Source: SZUA-36 sp963727635 (GTDB lineage Bacteria; Pseudomonadota; Gammaproteobacteria; Xanthomonadales; SZUA-36). Taken from it: 64,000 nt of DNA. Every line of letters begins with the position of its first letter. Within the stretch, counting starts at the first letter, position 1. The stretch is from positions 186,001 to 250,000 of the forward strand of contig CAVSHP010000021.1 of the NCBI GenBank assembly GCA_963727635.1. The letters are read 5' to 3'. A program made the position numbers and the translations under genes. Below, piece after piece: positions 17,300 to 25,621 of this stretch. The notes under the pieces were generated by a model. The model had not been told where the DNA came from and searched no databases. It saw nothing but the letters and a program-made list of their open reading frames with translations.

Positions 17300-19495
17300 G
17301 TGAAAAAGTTTTTGAAATGGATATTGGCAATTGTAGGTATCGTTGCCGTTTTGCTGGTCGTTGCAACTATCGTTTTGCCCATGATCATCGATCCCAACAA
17401 CTACAAGGACGAGATAACTGCCGCGGTTTCAGAAAAGACCGGCCGTGACCTGACCATCGGTGGAGACATCAAGTGGAGCGTGTTCCCGTCAATCGGCCTG
17501 GAACTCAGCGATGTCACGCTGGGCAACGCCGATGGTTTTGGTGACCAGCCGATGCTCGACATTGGCGAGGCCGGCATATCGGTGAAGTTCATGCCATTGC
17601 TCAAACGCAAGGTTGAAATCGGCGAAGTCAGCATGAGTGACGTGTCGATCAATCTGACCCGCAAAGCGGATGGGGAAAATAACTGGGATAACCTCGGTGG
17701 CGCCGGCACAGGGGACACAGGCACATCATCGGCCAGTGGCACCGGTGTTAACACGTTTTCGATCTCGGGTATTGAGATCACCAACGCGAAGGTGACCTTC
17801 GACGACGTGGATCAAACCACGGAGCTGAAGGAGTTCGACTTGAAAGCCTCGAATATCGAGCTTGGCCGGCCATTCAAACTGCAGGGTAGTTTTTCCATGA
17901 GCCTGCCCAAAAACCAGTTGGCCGGCGAGGTCGGGTTTGGTGGCCTGGTGCAGACTGCGACGACCGGAAAACGCTTCGGGATCAACGGTCTCAAGCTTGA
18001 TTTCAAAGGCAAGAAGGGTGCTGCCGGAGATGCGGTGGCGCTTGACGTAAACGTCAGTGCGAACGCAGACGTCGATTTGGCGAAGAACCAGGCCATCCTC
18101 TCTGATTTTGCCTTGCATATGTTCGACCTGTCGGTAACAGGTGATCTCACGGTGTCATCGCTGACGGCGGAGCCAAAATTTGCCGGTCAGCTCAAGGTGG
18201 CCGAATTCAATCCGAAGTCGTTGATGAAAGCGATGGGCATGGCGGTGCCGGTCACCTCTGAAGCCAAGGCGTTGACGCGTCTGCGGGCTGACATGAGATT
18301 CGCCGGGTCGTCCGACAGCGCCGATATGCAGAACCTGACGGTGGCGTTTGACCAGTCGACATTCAAGGGCAATCTGAAGCTGGTCAATTTCAATTATCCG
18401 AGACTGGCCTTTAATTTCAAGGTGGATACGTTGAATCTCGACGATTACCTGCCGCCGGACAACGGCACTGCAAACGGCACTGCAAACGGCGCTGCAAACG
18501 GCGCGTCAACGGGCTCCGGGAGCAGCGAGTCGGACCTGTCCGTTGAAAGCTTCCGCGGTTTCACTGGTGGTGGTGATTTCAGTATCTCGAAATTGGTCGT
18601 TGCCGGCCTGACGGCGACGGATGTGAGCATGAAGATGAGCAGTGATGGCAAATCCGTACGCTTTGCCCCGATCAACGCCAACTTCTACGCCGGCAAATAC
18701 GAGGGAGACATGACCGTCGATGCCAGCGGCAAGCGGCCGCTGTTGACGGCAAATAGCGGTCTGAGCGGCGTGCAGTCCGAAGGATTGCTGACCGATCTCA
18801 CCGGCTCGGCGCGTTTGCGTGGCAAGGGAGACTTCTTCCTGCAGATCAAAACCGATCTGACCAACTCGCAGACCATCTTGCGGAATCTTTCAGGCGACAT
18901 TGGCATGAACATCCTCAATGGGGAGATCGTCGGTATCGATGTCGCGGACACCATTGCAGCTGTCAAGTCCGTACTCGGTAAGCAATCGGAACTGGTAGGT
19001 GAATCCGGTGCGGATCAGACAACCGAATTTGCCGAGCTGACAATGAGCGGCGTATTTGACCACGGCATATTGAGCAGCAATGACCTGTTGCTGCAGTCGC
19101 CGCTGCTTCGCGCCACGGGTGAAGGTGAATTCAACCTGGTCGATGAAACCATCGATTATGTGCTGAAACCGGTGCTGGTGGGGGAATTGGCGGGAGACAA
19201 CATTGCCGAGCTGAAGGGCGTGCCGATCCCGGTCAAGCTGACCGGCAACCTCTATGAACCCGACATCAGGGTGGATATCGTTGCGGCCCTGGCCGCATCG
19301 CAGAAGGACAGGATCAACCAGAAGAAAGACGAACTCATCAATAAGTTGCTGGGCGAAGACGAGGACACCACAAGCACGGATAAGGGCGCCGACTCCGGGC
19401 AAAAAGCCGATCCGGCCAAGGCCTTGCTCAAAAGTCTGTTGGGCGGCAAGAAAGATTCCAGTAAGGAGAAAGACGGTGACGGGGGCGCTGATTGA
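17300..19495 (+). CDS. AsmA-family envelope protein
   Basis: A 731-residue protein anchored by one N-terminal membrane helix (WILAIVGIVAVLLVVATIVL) and otherwise periplasmic. The opening IDPNNYKDEITAAVSEKTGRDLTIGGDIKWSVFPSIGLEL is diagnostic of AsmA, and the C-terminal AsmA_2-like region includes GIDVADTIAAVKSVLG. AsmA-like proteins have a Vps13/chorein-like N-terminal domain and help phospholipid or outer-membrane homeostasis. Start is GTG after GAGGA. A linker near residues 388-403 is encoded by four 12-base repeats. The C-terminus is Lys/Asp-rich and disordered. Clean frame. Confidence 0.9.
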   Translation: MKKFLKWILAIVGIVAVLLVVATIVLPMIIDPNNYKDEITAAVSEKTGRDLTIGGDIKWSVFPSIGLELSDVTLGNADGFGDQPMLDIGEAGISVKFMPLLKRKVEIGEVSMSDVSINLTRKADGENNWDNLGGAGTGDTGTSSASGTGVNTFSISGIEITNAKVTFDDVDQTTELKEFDLKASNIELGRPFKLQGSFSMSLPKNQLAGEVGFGGLVQTATTGKRFGINGLKLDFKGKKGAAGDAVALDVNVSANADVDLAKNQAILSDFALHMFDLSVTGDLTVSSLTAEPKFAGQLKVAEFNPKSLMKAMGMAVPVTSEAKALTRLRADMRFAGSSDSADMQNLTVAFDQSTFKGNLKLVNFNYPRLAFNFKVDTLNLDDYLPPDNGTANGTANGAANGASTGSGSSESDLSVESFRGFTGGGDFSISKLVVAGLTATDVSMKMSSDGKSVRFAPINANFYAGKYEGDMTVDASGKRPLLTANSGLSGVQSEGLLTDLTGSARLRGKGDFFLQIKTDLTNSQTILRNLSGDIGMNILNGEIVGIDVADTIAAVKSVLGKQSELVGESGADQTTEFAELTMSGVFDHGILSSNDLLLQSPLLRATGEGEFNLVDETIDYVLKPVLVGELAGDNIAELKGVPIPVKLTGNLYEPDIRVDIVAALAASQKDRINQKKDELINKLLGEDEDTTSTDKGADSGQKADPAKALLKSLLGGKKDSSKEKDGDGGAD
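18461..18508 (+). repeat. Four tandem 12-bp repeats inside the AsmA gene
   Basis: AACGGCACTGCA occurs twice (18461-18484), then once with one change (18485-18496) and once with two further changes (18497-18508). They encode NGTA-NGTA-NGAA-NGAS. The unit is a multiple of three, so copy-number change would alter linker length without breaking the frame. Confidence 0.85.
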
Positions 19496-19962
19496 AGCAC
19501 GACGGTTGATGCTGACCGAAAATCAGGATACCCCAAGCGCGGCGTTTCAGGTCGGCAATGAAAGTCCTTCTCAGTTCAGTCGCGACCACTGCGCGATCGC
19601 GATACCGATACTTCCAGCACTTTACTCTCAACACTCAGGACATCGCCGGTGCGCGTTGCTATGGGCCACCTTATTTCGCACCCGGCTCCAATAGCACCGC
19701 CTGTAAACCGTGCTCCGCTCATAAGCAATAAAGCTGTTTTCGTAAATTCCCCCAACTCGGTAACCATAAATATCAAAAGCCTTTCAACCGGGCTATAAGC
19801 ACGAATCGTACGGTCAGTTCATCACGGCCACAACGCTTTGCTGCGAGATTTTAATTGATCCGTAGAAACCGAATTGCGGACTCCGACGTCCTTATTGTCA
19901 GGGTTTACCTGTTTTTACCAGTCACAAGGGGTTTGACACCCCACTAAAAAGGAATACGGATA
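19496..19962. other. Intergenic region, AsmA to LolA-like gene
   Basis: 467 bases without an intact gene. On the minus strand it holds a fragment resembling a MaoC-type dehydratase (separate entry). The last 20 bases contain AAGGA, serving the gene at 19963. Confidence 0.5.
19580..19776 (-). pseudogene. Possible MaoC/hotdog dehydratase remnant
   Basis: A minus-strand frame contains IRWPIATRTGDVLSVESKVLEVSVSRSRSGRD. This resembles the RPGDTLSVRSEVLEVRPSRSRPDRG core of MaoC-like (R)-enoyl-CoA hydratases. There is no complete domain on either side, and the preceding residues do not give a normal hotdog N-terminus. If real it is a decayed fragment; chance similarity is not excluded. Confidence 0.3.
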
Positions 19963-20727
19963 ATGACAAAAAGCTTAATCTGGCCCTGGTTATTCATGCT
20001 TTTGCTGCCGTTTTGTTTGAGCGCCGGTGAGGCACCGGACCCCTTGGCCCGGATAATTGGGAAAAATATCGTGGCCCGGGGTGGTGCCGAGGCAGTTTCG
20101 TCGGTGCGGGCAATCCGCACCAGGATTCAGATCAGCGAACCGACGTTTCAAGTGATGGGTGAATATGTCGCAACCCGCGACGGGCAGATGCGCATCGATA
20201 TCCTGGCCGACGGCACGCGGGTTTTCACCGAGGCATATGATGGCAAGCATGGCTGGCAAATGTCTGCTGACGGGGCAGTTTCCAACATGAGCGAGGCGGG
20301 GGAAGCAGCAGTTCGTCACGGCATTATTTTCAACCTTTACGGTTTGTTCGAAATGCCTGGGATTGGGCTTGATCTGACGTATGCCGGACCTGAATCGGTG
20401 GATGGCCGGGACTATGAAAAAATTGATGTCACCTTCAAGGACGGTCTTGTCAATCATTTTTACCTCGACAGCGAAACGGGTCAAATTGTCCGCGAGCGGG
20501 ACGAGGTCGCGCTGCATCCGGATGTCGATGACACGGTGCAACGCTTTGAAACCATACACAGTGATTTCAGGGCGGTTGGCGGTGTGGTGTATTCCTGGCA
20601 TGCAGAAAAGAAAGACAGAGATACAGGGGGCGTGGTCCAGACCATCGTGGTTCAGGAGATCGTACAAAACCCCGATATTGATCCGGTGATTTTTACAAAT
20701 CCGGATGTTCTTGCTAAGCGAAACTAA
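19963..20727 (+). CDS. Secreted LolA-like protein of unknown function
   Basis: A 254-residue protein with a signal peptide (LIWPWLFMLLLPFCLSAG). The mature part starts with ARIIGKNIVARGGAEAVSSVRAIRTR, then alternating strands (MRIDILADGTRVFTEAYDGKHGWQMS). This layout is common in LolA/LppX-like half-barrel envelope proteins, but I cannot name a family confidently. AAGGA sits eight bases before the ATG. The 3' end overlaps the stop of the convergent LysR gene by four bases. No frameshift. Confidence 0.6.
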   Translation: MTKSLIWPWLFMLLLPFCLSAGEAPDPLARIIGKNIVARGGAEAVSSVRAIRTRIQISEPTFQVMGEYVATRDGQMRIDILADGTRVFTEAYDGKHGWQMSADGAVSNMSEAGEAAVRHGIIFNLYGLFEMPGIGLDLTYAGPESVDGRDYEKIDVTFKDGLVNHFYLDSETGQIVRERDEVALHPDVDDTVQRFETIHSDFRAVGGVVYSWHAEKKDRDTGGVVQTIVVQEIVQNPDIDPVIFTNPDVLAKRN

Positions 20728-21675
20728 CCATAAATTGCTGCCAGCTTTTCTTCGCGCTGCGTGAACTCCGCCTCTACCGCACGAATTTCCGCCATATATG
20801 CCAGCGCCAGAGGCGACAGGGAACGCGTCTTAAGGTAACCAAAACCGTAGGCGCTGTGAAAAGTAAAGCCCGGTACCGGGACAGCCGAACCTGCTGCCAG
20901 TTCCGACTCGAGTAGCGCCAACGATGCAATGACCAGCACGTTGGTTCCTGGCAGGAACGATCCCAGGCTAAATGGAATGTTGATGTGAATTGCGGGGACG
21001 AAATCACCGGTGATCGTGTCAATGTGGCCAGCGGGAAAATCACGGGATGGAAAATAGCTGACAATGCGAGGAGGCAAGCGAGTGCCCGCCCAAGGGTACG
21101 CGGCCATATCCTCGATCGACCTGGGGCTCTTTTTAAGAATGGGATGATCCGGGCGGCAGAAAAAGCGAGCACAGTGCGGAACGAGAGCTTCTGATTCAAA
21201 ACGCGGATCACCCTCCAGGACACTCATCTCTCCAATACCTAAATCGGCTCGCTCCTGCGCCACCTCAGGAAAGACTTTGCGCCAACCCACAACATCCAAC
21301 GAAAGGCGGATATTGGGGTGATTGGCTAGCAGACGGCCAGCGGCCGCATAGCCGGATATGATACTGGGGTAAGGTCCCAGCTTCACCTGGGCCATGCCGA
21401 TGTCGAGATTGGCTAACAGGTTTGATCTCTCGCTGCATTTCCCGCTGTTCGTGAAGCAGAACTTTGCCATGCTCCAGAACCAGTTCGCCAAAAACGGTCA
21501 GTACCACCCCTGTGCGATGACGGTCCAGCAGTTTGACGCCCAGGGCTGCCTCCAGCCCCTGAATGCTTTTCGACAGGGAAGGTTGCGAGATTTTCAGCGA
21601 CTCGGCGGCAAGACCGAAATGACCGTGTTCGGCAACGCTCAGGAGATGTTTTAGACGGGTATCGGTAACGATCAT
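20724..21675 (-). CDS. LysR-family regulator divergent from arylsulfatase (one frameshift)
   Basis: About 317 residues. The helix-turn-helix part MIVTDTRLKHLLSVAEHGHF...ISQPSLSKSIQGLEAALGVKLLDRHRTGVVLT reads from 21675. The frame shifts near 21415 and continues as NLDIGMAQVKLGPYPSIISGYAAAGRL through the effector domain to YMAEIRAVEAEFTQREEKLAAIYG. It is divergent from the sulfatase gene, with about 180 bases between starts, and so is the likely regulator of it. The N-terminal part and upstream DNA were duplicated at 23.6-23.9 kb. Confidence 0.82.
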
Positions 21676-21856
21676 AGTGCCTAGGCTATGAAGTTTAAGC
21701 TTTTTGTATATTGGCATGAATCACGAGTAATTGCTACCATTATTCTGCATCATTTTGTGATGCTTTGGACTCACTCAGACTTGAACACACAATCGAGAGG
21801 GATTGATCCAACTCAGCTGATTACAAATATTTTTCTTCCGATACGGAGTGCAATAC

Positions 21857-23521
21857 ATGAAACCTAAATTTACACGATTACTGGCGGGGACTGCGCTGGC
21901 ACTGGCAGCAACACTGTCCGGTCTGGCGCTGGCCGCAAGTGACAAGCCCAATATCATACTCATCGTGTCTGACGACACCGGCTACGGCGATCTCGGCCCC
22001 TACGGCGGTGGTGAAGGTCGCGGCATGCCTACGCCGAATATCGACCGTATGGCGAGTGAGGGGATGACGCTGTTTTCGTTCTACGCTCAGCCGAGTTGCA
22101 CACCCGGCCGGGCGGCGATGCAGACCGGGCGTATCCCAAACCGCAGCGGCATGACCACCGTGGCCTTTCAGGGTCAGGGCGGTGGACTGCCCGCCGCCGA
22201 GTGGACGCTGGCCTCGGTGCTGAAGACCGCGGGCTACAACACCTTCTTCACCGGCAAATGGCACCTCGGCGAGGCCGACTATGCGCTACCGAACGCGCAG
22301 GGCTACGATGAGATGAAGTACGCCGGCCTCTACCACCTCAACGCCTATACCTATGCGGATCCGACTTGGTTCCCCGATATGAGTCCGGAGCTGCGCGCCA
22401 TGTTCGCGAAGGTAACAAAGGGCGCTTTGTCGGGTAATGCAGGCGAAAAGCCGGTAGAGGAATTCAAGATCAACGGCCAGTATGTGGACACACCTGACAC
22501 AAGTACGCCTGAATACCCGGATGGTGTCGTTGGAATTCCGTTCTTCGACGGTTACGTCGAGAAGGCGTCCATCGACTATCTGGAAAAAGCATCGAAGTCG
22601 AAGACACCGTTCTTCATGAGCATCAACTTCATGAAGGTGCATCAGCCGAACATGCCGCACCCTGACTACATCCACAAGTCTCTGTCGAAGAGCAAGTACG
22701 CGGATTCAGTCGTGGAGCTGGATTCCCGGATCGGGCGGATCATGGACAAGGTCCGCGAGCTCGGTCTCGACAAGAACACGATCGTCTTCTACACCACCGA
22801 CAATGGCGCCTGGCAGGACGTCTACCCGGACGCCGGGTACACGCCGTTCCGCGGCACCAAGGGTACCGAGCGTGAGGGTGGCAACCGGGTTCCGGCGATC
22901 GCCTGGATGCCCGGCAAGATCAAGGCCGGCACGAAGAACCACGATATCCTGGGTGGCCTTGACCTGATGGCCACGTTCGCCGCCATCGCCGATGTGAAGC
23001 TGCCGACAAAGGACCGCGAGGGGCAGCCCATCATCTTCGATAGCTACGACATGTCGCCAGTCCTGTTCGGCACCGGCAAGAGTGATCGGAACGAGTGGTT
23101 CTACTTCACCGAGAATGAGCTGACGCCGGGCGCCGCACGTGTCGGAAACTACAAGGCCGTGTTCAACCTGCGCGGCGATAACGGCCAGCCAACTGGCGGC
23201 CTTGCCGTGGATACCAATCTTGGCTGGAAGGGTCCGGAGGCGTATGTCGCCACAGTGCCCCAGGTCTTCGATCTCTGGCAGGATCCGCAGGAGCGCTACG
23301 ATATCTTCATGAACAACTACACAGAGCGGACCTGGACACTGGTGACGATCAGCGCGGCGATCAAGAAGAAGATGGAGACCTATGTGAAATACCCGCCCCG
23401 GCCGATGCAGAGTGCGGCTTACGCGGGCCCGATCACGCTTAGCTCCTATTTCCGTTTCATGCACATCCGTGAGCAGCTCGAGAAGGACGGCGTCAATATT
23501 CCGATTCCCACCGGAAATTAG
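21857..23521 (+). CDS. Secreted arylsulfatase (type I, formylglycine)
   Basis: 554 residues. The signal peptide is KFTRLLAGTALALAATLSGLALA, followed by NIILIVSDDTGYGDLG (metal-binding Asp pair). The activation motif CTPGRAAMQTGR has its CxPxR cysteine at about residue 81, where formylglycine would form. GKWHLGE and YTTDNGAWQDVYPD supply further active-site residues. Type I sulfatases hydrolyse sulfate esters. This long variant, with an NTERTWTLV-like C-terminal segment, is common in marine bacteria. A separate anaerobic or FGE-type maturase is needed and none is in the window. Uninterrupted. Confidence 0.9.
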   Translation: MKPKFTRLLAGTALALAATLSGLALAASDKPNIILIVSDDTGYGDLGPYGGGEGRGMPTPNIDRMASEGMTLFSFYAQPSCTPGRAAMQTGRIPNRSGMTTVAFQGQGGGLPAAEWTLASVLKTAGYNTFFTGKWHLGEADYALPNAQGYDEMKYAGLYHLNAYTYADPTWFPDMSPELRAMFAKVTKGALSGNAGEKPVEEFKINGQYVDTPDTSTPEYPDGVVGIPFFDGYVEKASIDYLEKASKSKTPFFMSINFMKVHQPNMPHPDYIHKSLSKSKYADSVVELDSRIGRIMDKVRELGLDKNTIVFYTTDNGAWQDVYPDAGYTPFRGTKGTEREGGNRVPAIAWMPGKIKAGTKNHDILGGLDLMATFAAIADVKLPTKDREGQPIIFDSYDMSPVLFGTGKSDRNEWFYFTENELTPGAARVGNYKAVFNLRGDNGQPTGGLAVDTNLGWKGPEAYVATVPQVFDLWQDPQERYDIFMNNYTERTWTLVTISAAIKKKMETYVKYPPRPMQSAAYAGPITLSSYFRFMHIREQLEKDGVNIPIPTGN

Positions 23522-23535
23522 GATTCAGTAATCCG

Positions 23536-23556
23536 CTCCCGGAGAAATTCCGGGAG
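23536..23556 (+). terminator. Hairpin just after the sulfatase gene
   Basis: CTCCCGGA/TCCGGGAG (23536-23543 and 23549-23556) with a 5-base loop forms a perfect 8-bp stem 15 bases after the stop. It has no T tract and may protect the 3' end or add to the terminator that follows. Confidence 0.4.
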
Positions 23557-23566
23557 ACATTCAAGA

Positions 23567-23616
23567 AATCCAGGACACCCGTATCGCTAGAGCGGTGGGT
23601 GTCCTGGATTTTTTTT
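23567..23616 (+). terminator. Intrinsic terminator of the sulfatase gene
   Basis: A perfect 14-bp stem (AATCCAGGACACCC at 23567-23580, reverse complement at 23597-23610) with a 16-base loop is followed by T residues. The right arm and T run (TGTCCTGGATTTTTTTT) are then repeated directly, ending at the breakpoint of the duplicated LysR fragment. Confidence 0.75.
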
Positions 23617-23632
23617 GTGTCCTGGATTTTTT

Positions 23633-23738
23633 TTCGACAGGGAAGGTTGCGAGATTGCCGGCGGCTCGGCGGCGCGACCGAAGTGACGGTGTTCGGCAAC
23701 GCTCAGGAGATATTTTAGACTGGTATCGGTATCAGTCA
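23633..23738 (-). pseudogene. Truncated duplicate of the LysR N-terminus
   Basis: The minus strand reads MTDTDTSLKYLLSVAEHRHF...AISQPSLSK, closely matching the first 37 or so residues of the LysR gene ending at 21675. After SLSK the match stops at the sulfatase terminator sequence. The DNA upstream of it, including TTAAGCTTTTTGTATAT, also matches the upstream region of the intact LysR gene. It is a remnant with no effector domain and cannot encode a working regulator. Confidence 0.8.
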
Positions 23739-23923
23739 TAGCGCATAGGCTGTGAATATTAAGCTTTTTGTATATCTGAATGAATGATGTGTATTTGCTA
23801 TATTGACCTGAACAAATGTTCCGATGCCTTGGGCTCATTCAATACTGAGCAAAGCGATGAACGTTGGTTGATCCAACGCACCGGATTACCCCTCAATTCT
23901 CTTTAGATAGGGAGTTCAATACG

Positions 23924-24181
23924 GTGAAAGCTAAATTGTCACGAATACTGGCGGGAACTGTGCTGGCACTGGCAACAACACTGTCCGGGCTGGCGCTGGC
24001 CGCCCCGAGCACCGCGTTCATCTGAGACTGGAACCTGCTGCCGATCGGGCAGCTGCTGTGGCTGAAGGAACTCTCGACGTACAAGGATTTCCCAGCGCTG
24101 CAGACTCCGGCGAGCTACATCCTGGATAACATAATCAAGGCGATGCAGGATTCGAGGCACATCAGCCACGCGGGTGATTAG
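23924..24181 (+). pseudogene. Collapsed sulfatase duplicate with internal deletion and in-frame stop
   Basis: Starting GTG at 23924, the frame encodes a copy of the sulfatase signal peptide (KLSRILAGTVLALATTLSGL). Six residues past the Ala-Ala it meets TGA at 24023-24025. The same frame continues after the stop as DWNLLPIGQLLWLKELSTYKDF...DNIIKAMQDSRHISHAGD. This looks like the C-terminus of a sulfatase-type protein, different from the end of the intact neighbour. Most of the catalytic domain, including CxPxR, is missing. Confidence 0.75.
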
Positions 24182-24349
24182 CCGAGCACCTTGGAAGTTG
24201 TATTCTTTAGTGTGTTGTATTTTTTAGTGTAAAGTAATAAAGCGCGCGTCCTGAAAAGGTCGCCCTTTTTTTAGGTGATTAATGCGGTTGAGCCGCGTGT
24301 CTGAAATGCTGTTCGACCACTCTGTATTCCGTTTAACAGGAGAACAACC

Positions 24350-25378
24350 ATGCTGATACCCCCGTCCATTTCCAGATTCTCGCGGGTCCTGGCGCTGGGT
24401 GTACTGCTTGCATTTGCCGCGCAGGCGCAGTCCGATCCGCTGCCTTCGTGGAATGACGGCGCGGCCAAGCAGGCGATTGTCACGTTTGTGAATGCGACCA
24501 CCACGCCGACGAGTCCGAGCTTTGTGCCGCCGGCAGAGCGCATCGCCACCTTCGATCAGGACGGCACGCTGTGGGTCGAGCAGCCAATGTATTCGCAGGT
24601 GATGTACATCCTTGAGAGCGTGCCGGGACTGGTCAAGGCCAAGCCCGAGCTGGCCAAAGTCGCCCCCTACTCGACGGTACTGGAAATCCTCAAGGGTGAT
24701 CGGGCGGCCATCGCCAAACTGACACTGCCCGACCTAGAAAAGCTGGCCATGGCCACGCTCACTGGCATGTCTGTTGATGCATTCAGCGCAGAAGCGCAGA
24801 AGTGGCTCGCCGCAGCCAAACACCCGCGCTGGAAGAAGCCTTACACCGAGCTCACGTACCTGCCGATGCAGGAAGTCCTGATGTATCTGCGTGCCAATGG
24901 CTACAAAACGTACATCGTCACTGGCGGCGGCCAGGATTTCGTGCGCCAGTATTCGGAACCGGTTTATGGCATTCCGCTTGAACAGGTCGTTGGCAGTGCG
25001 TCCGGCGTGAAGTACGGCTATGCCGAGGATGGCAAGCCGTTCCTTACGAAGGAGCCGAAGCTGCTCGTGAACGACAACAATGCCGGCAAGCCCGAGGCCA
25101 TACACCTGATGATCGGGCGTCAGCCCCATATCGCGTTTGGCAATTCGACCGGTGATCAGCAGATGCTGGAGTACACGAAGGCCGGTAGCGGCGCGCGGCT
25201 CTCATTGCTCGTATTGCATGACGATGAGAAGCGTGAATATGCTTACGGGCCGGCCCAGGGACTACCCGATACCAAGGTTGGAACGTTCACCCAGGCGTTA
25301 TACGATGAGGCTAAGAAGCAAGGCTGGATCGTTATCAGCATGAAGAACGACTGGAAGAATATTTTCGCGTTCGACTGA
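24350..25378 (+). CDS. Secreted HAD-superfamily phosphatase
   Basis: 342 residues with a signal peptide (VLALGVLLAFAAQAQ). HAD motif I is FDQDGTLW (nucleophile and acid/base Asp), motif II lies in YIVTGGGQDF, the motif III Lys in EPKLLVNDNNAGKPEA, and motif IV is GNSTGDQQM. The layout resembles phosphoserine-phosphatase-like HAD proteins exported to the periplasm, which hydrolyse small phosphate esters. It lies downstream of the sulfatase locus on the same strand, but a terminator and the decayed copy separate them. Uninterrupted. Confidence 0.85.
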   Translation: MLIPPSISRFSRVLALGVLLAFAAQAQSDPLPSWNDGAAKQAIVTFVNATTTPTSPSFVPPAERIATFDQDGTLWVEQPMYSQVMYILESVPGLVKAKPELAKVAPYSTVLEILKGDRAAIAKLTLPDLEKLAMATLTGMSVDAFSAEAQKWLAAAKHPRWKKPYTELTYLPMQEVLMYLRANGYKTYIVTGGGQDFVRQYSEPVYGIPLEQVVGSASGVKYGYAEDGKPFLTKEPKLLVNDNNAGKPEAIHLMIGRQPHIAFGNSTGDQQMLEYTKAGSGARLSLLVLHDDEKREYAYGPAQGLPDTKVGTFTQALYDEAKKQGWIVISMKNDWKNIFAFD

Positions 25379-25557
25379 GGTGATCGTGCTGGTTTGCCGG
25401 GTGCCGGCGCTGGCTATGACGTGTGCCCTATATAACACTTTACTGAATATTTACGGTGTCCCGGCGCTCGCTGCTCTTGAAGCGATCAAAAAACATGAAG
25501 CTGGATTAAATTCGAACCGTTGACCGGTATCAACTGAAACGCATGTGGCGGTCATAA

Positions 25558-25583
25558 AAAAGCCCTGTTTGAGCAGGGCTTTT
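25558..25583. terminator. Bidirectional intrinsic terminator
   Basis: AAAAGCCCTG (25558-25567) and CAGGGCTTTT (25574-25583) form a stem with A and T tracts on the two sides. It serves the HAD gene on the plus strand and rhlE on the minus strand. Confidence 0.85.
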
Positions 25584-25621
25584 CAAATCTATACCCGCTA
25601 TATCAGCGGCGCTTAAATCGC

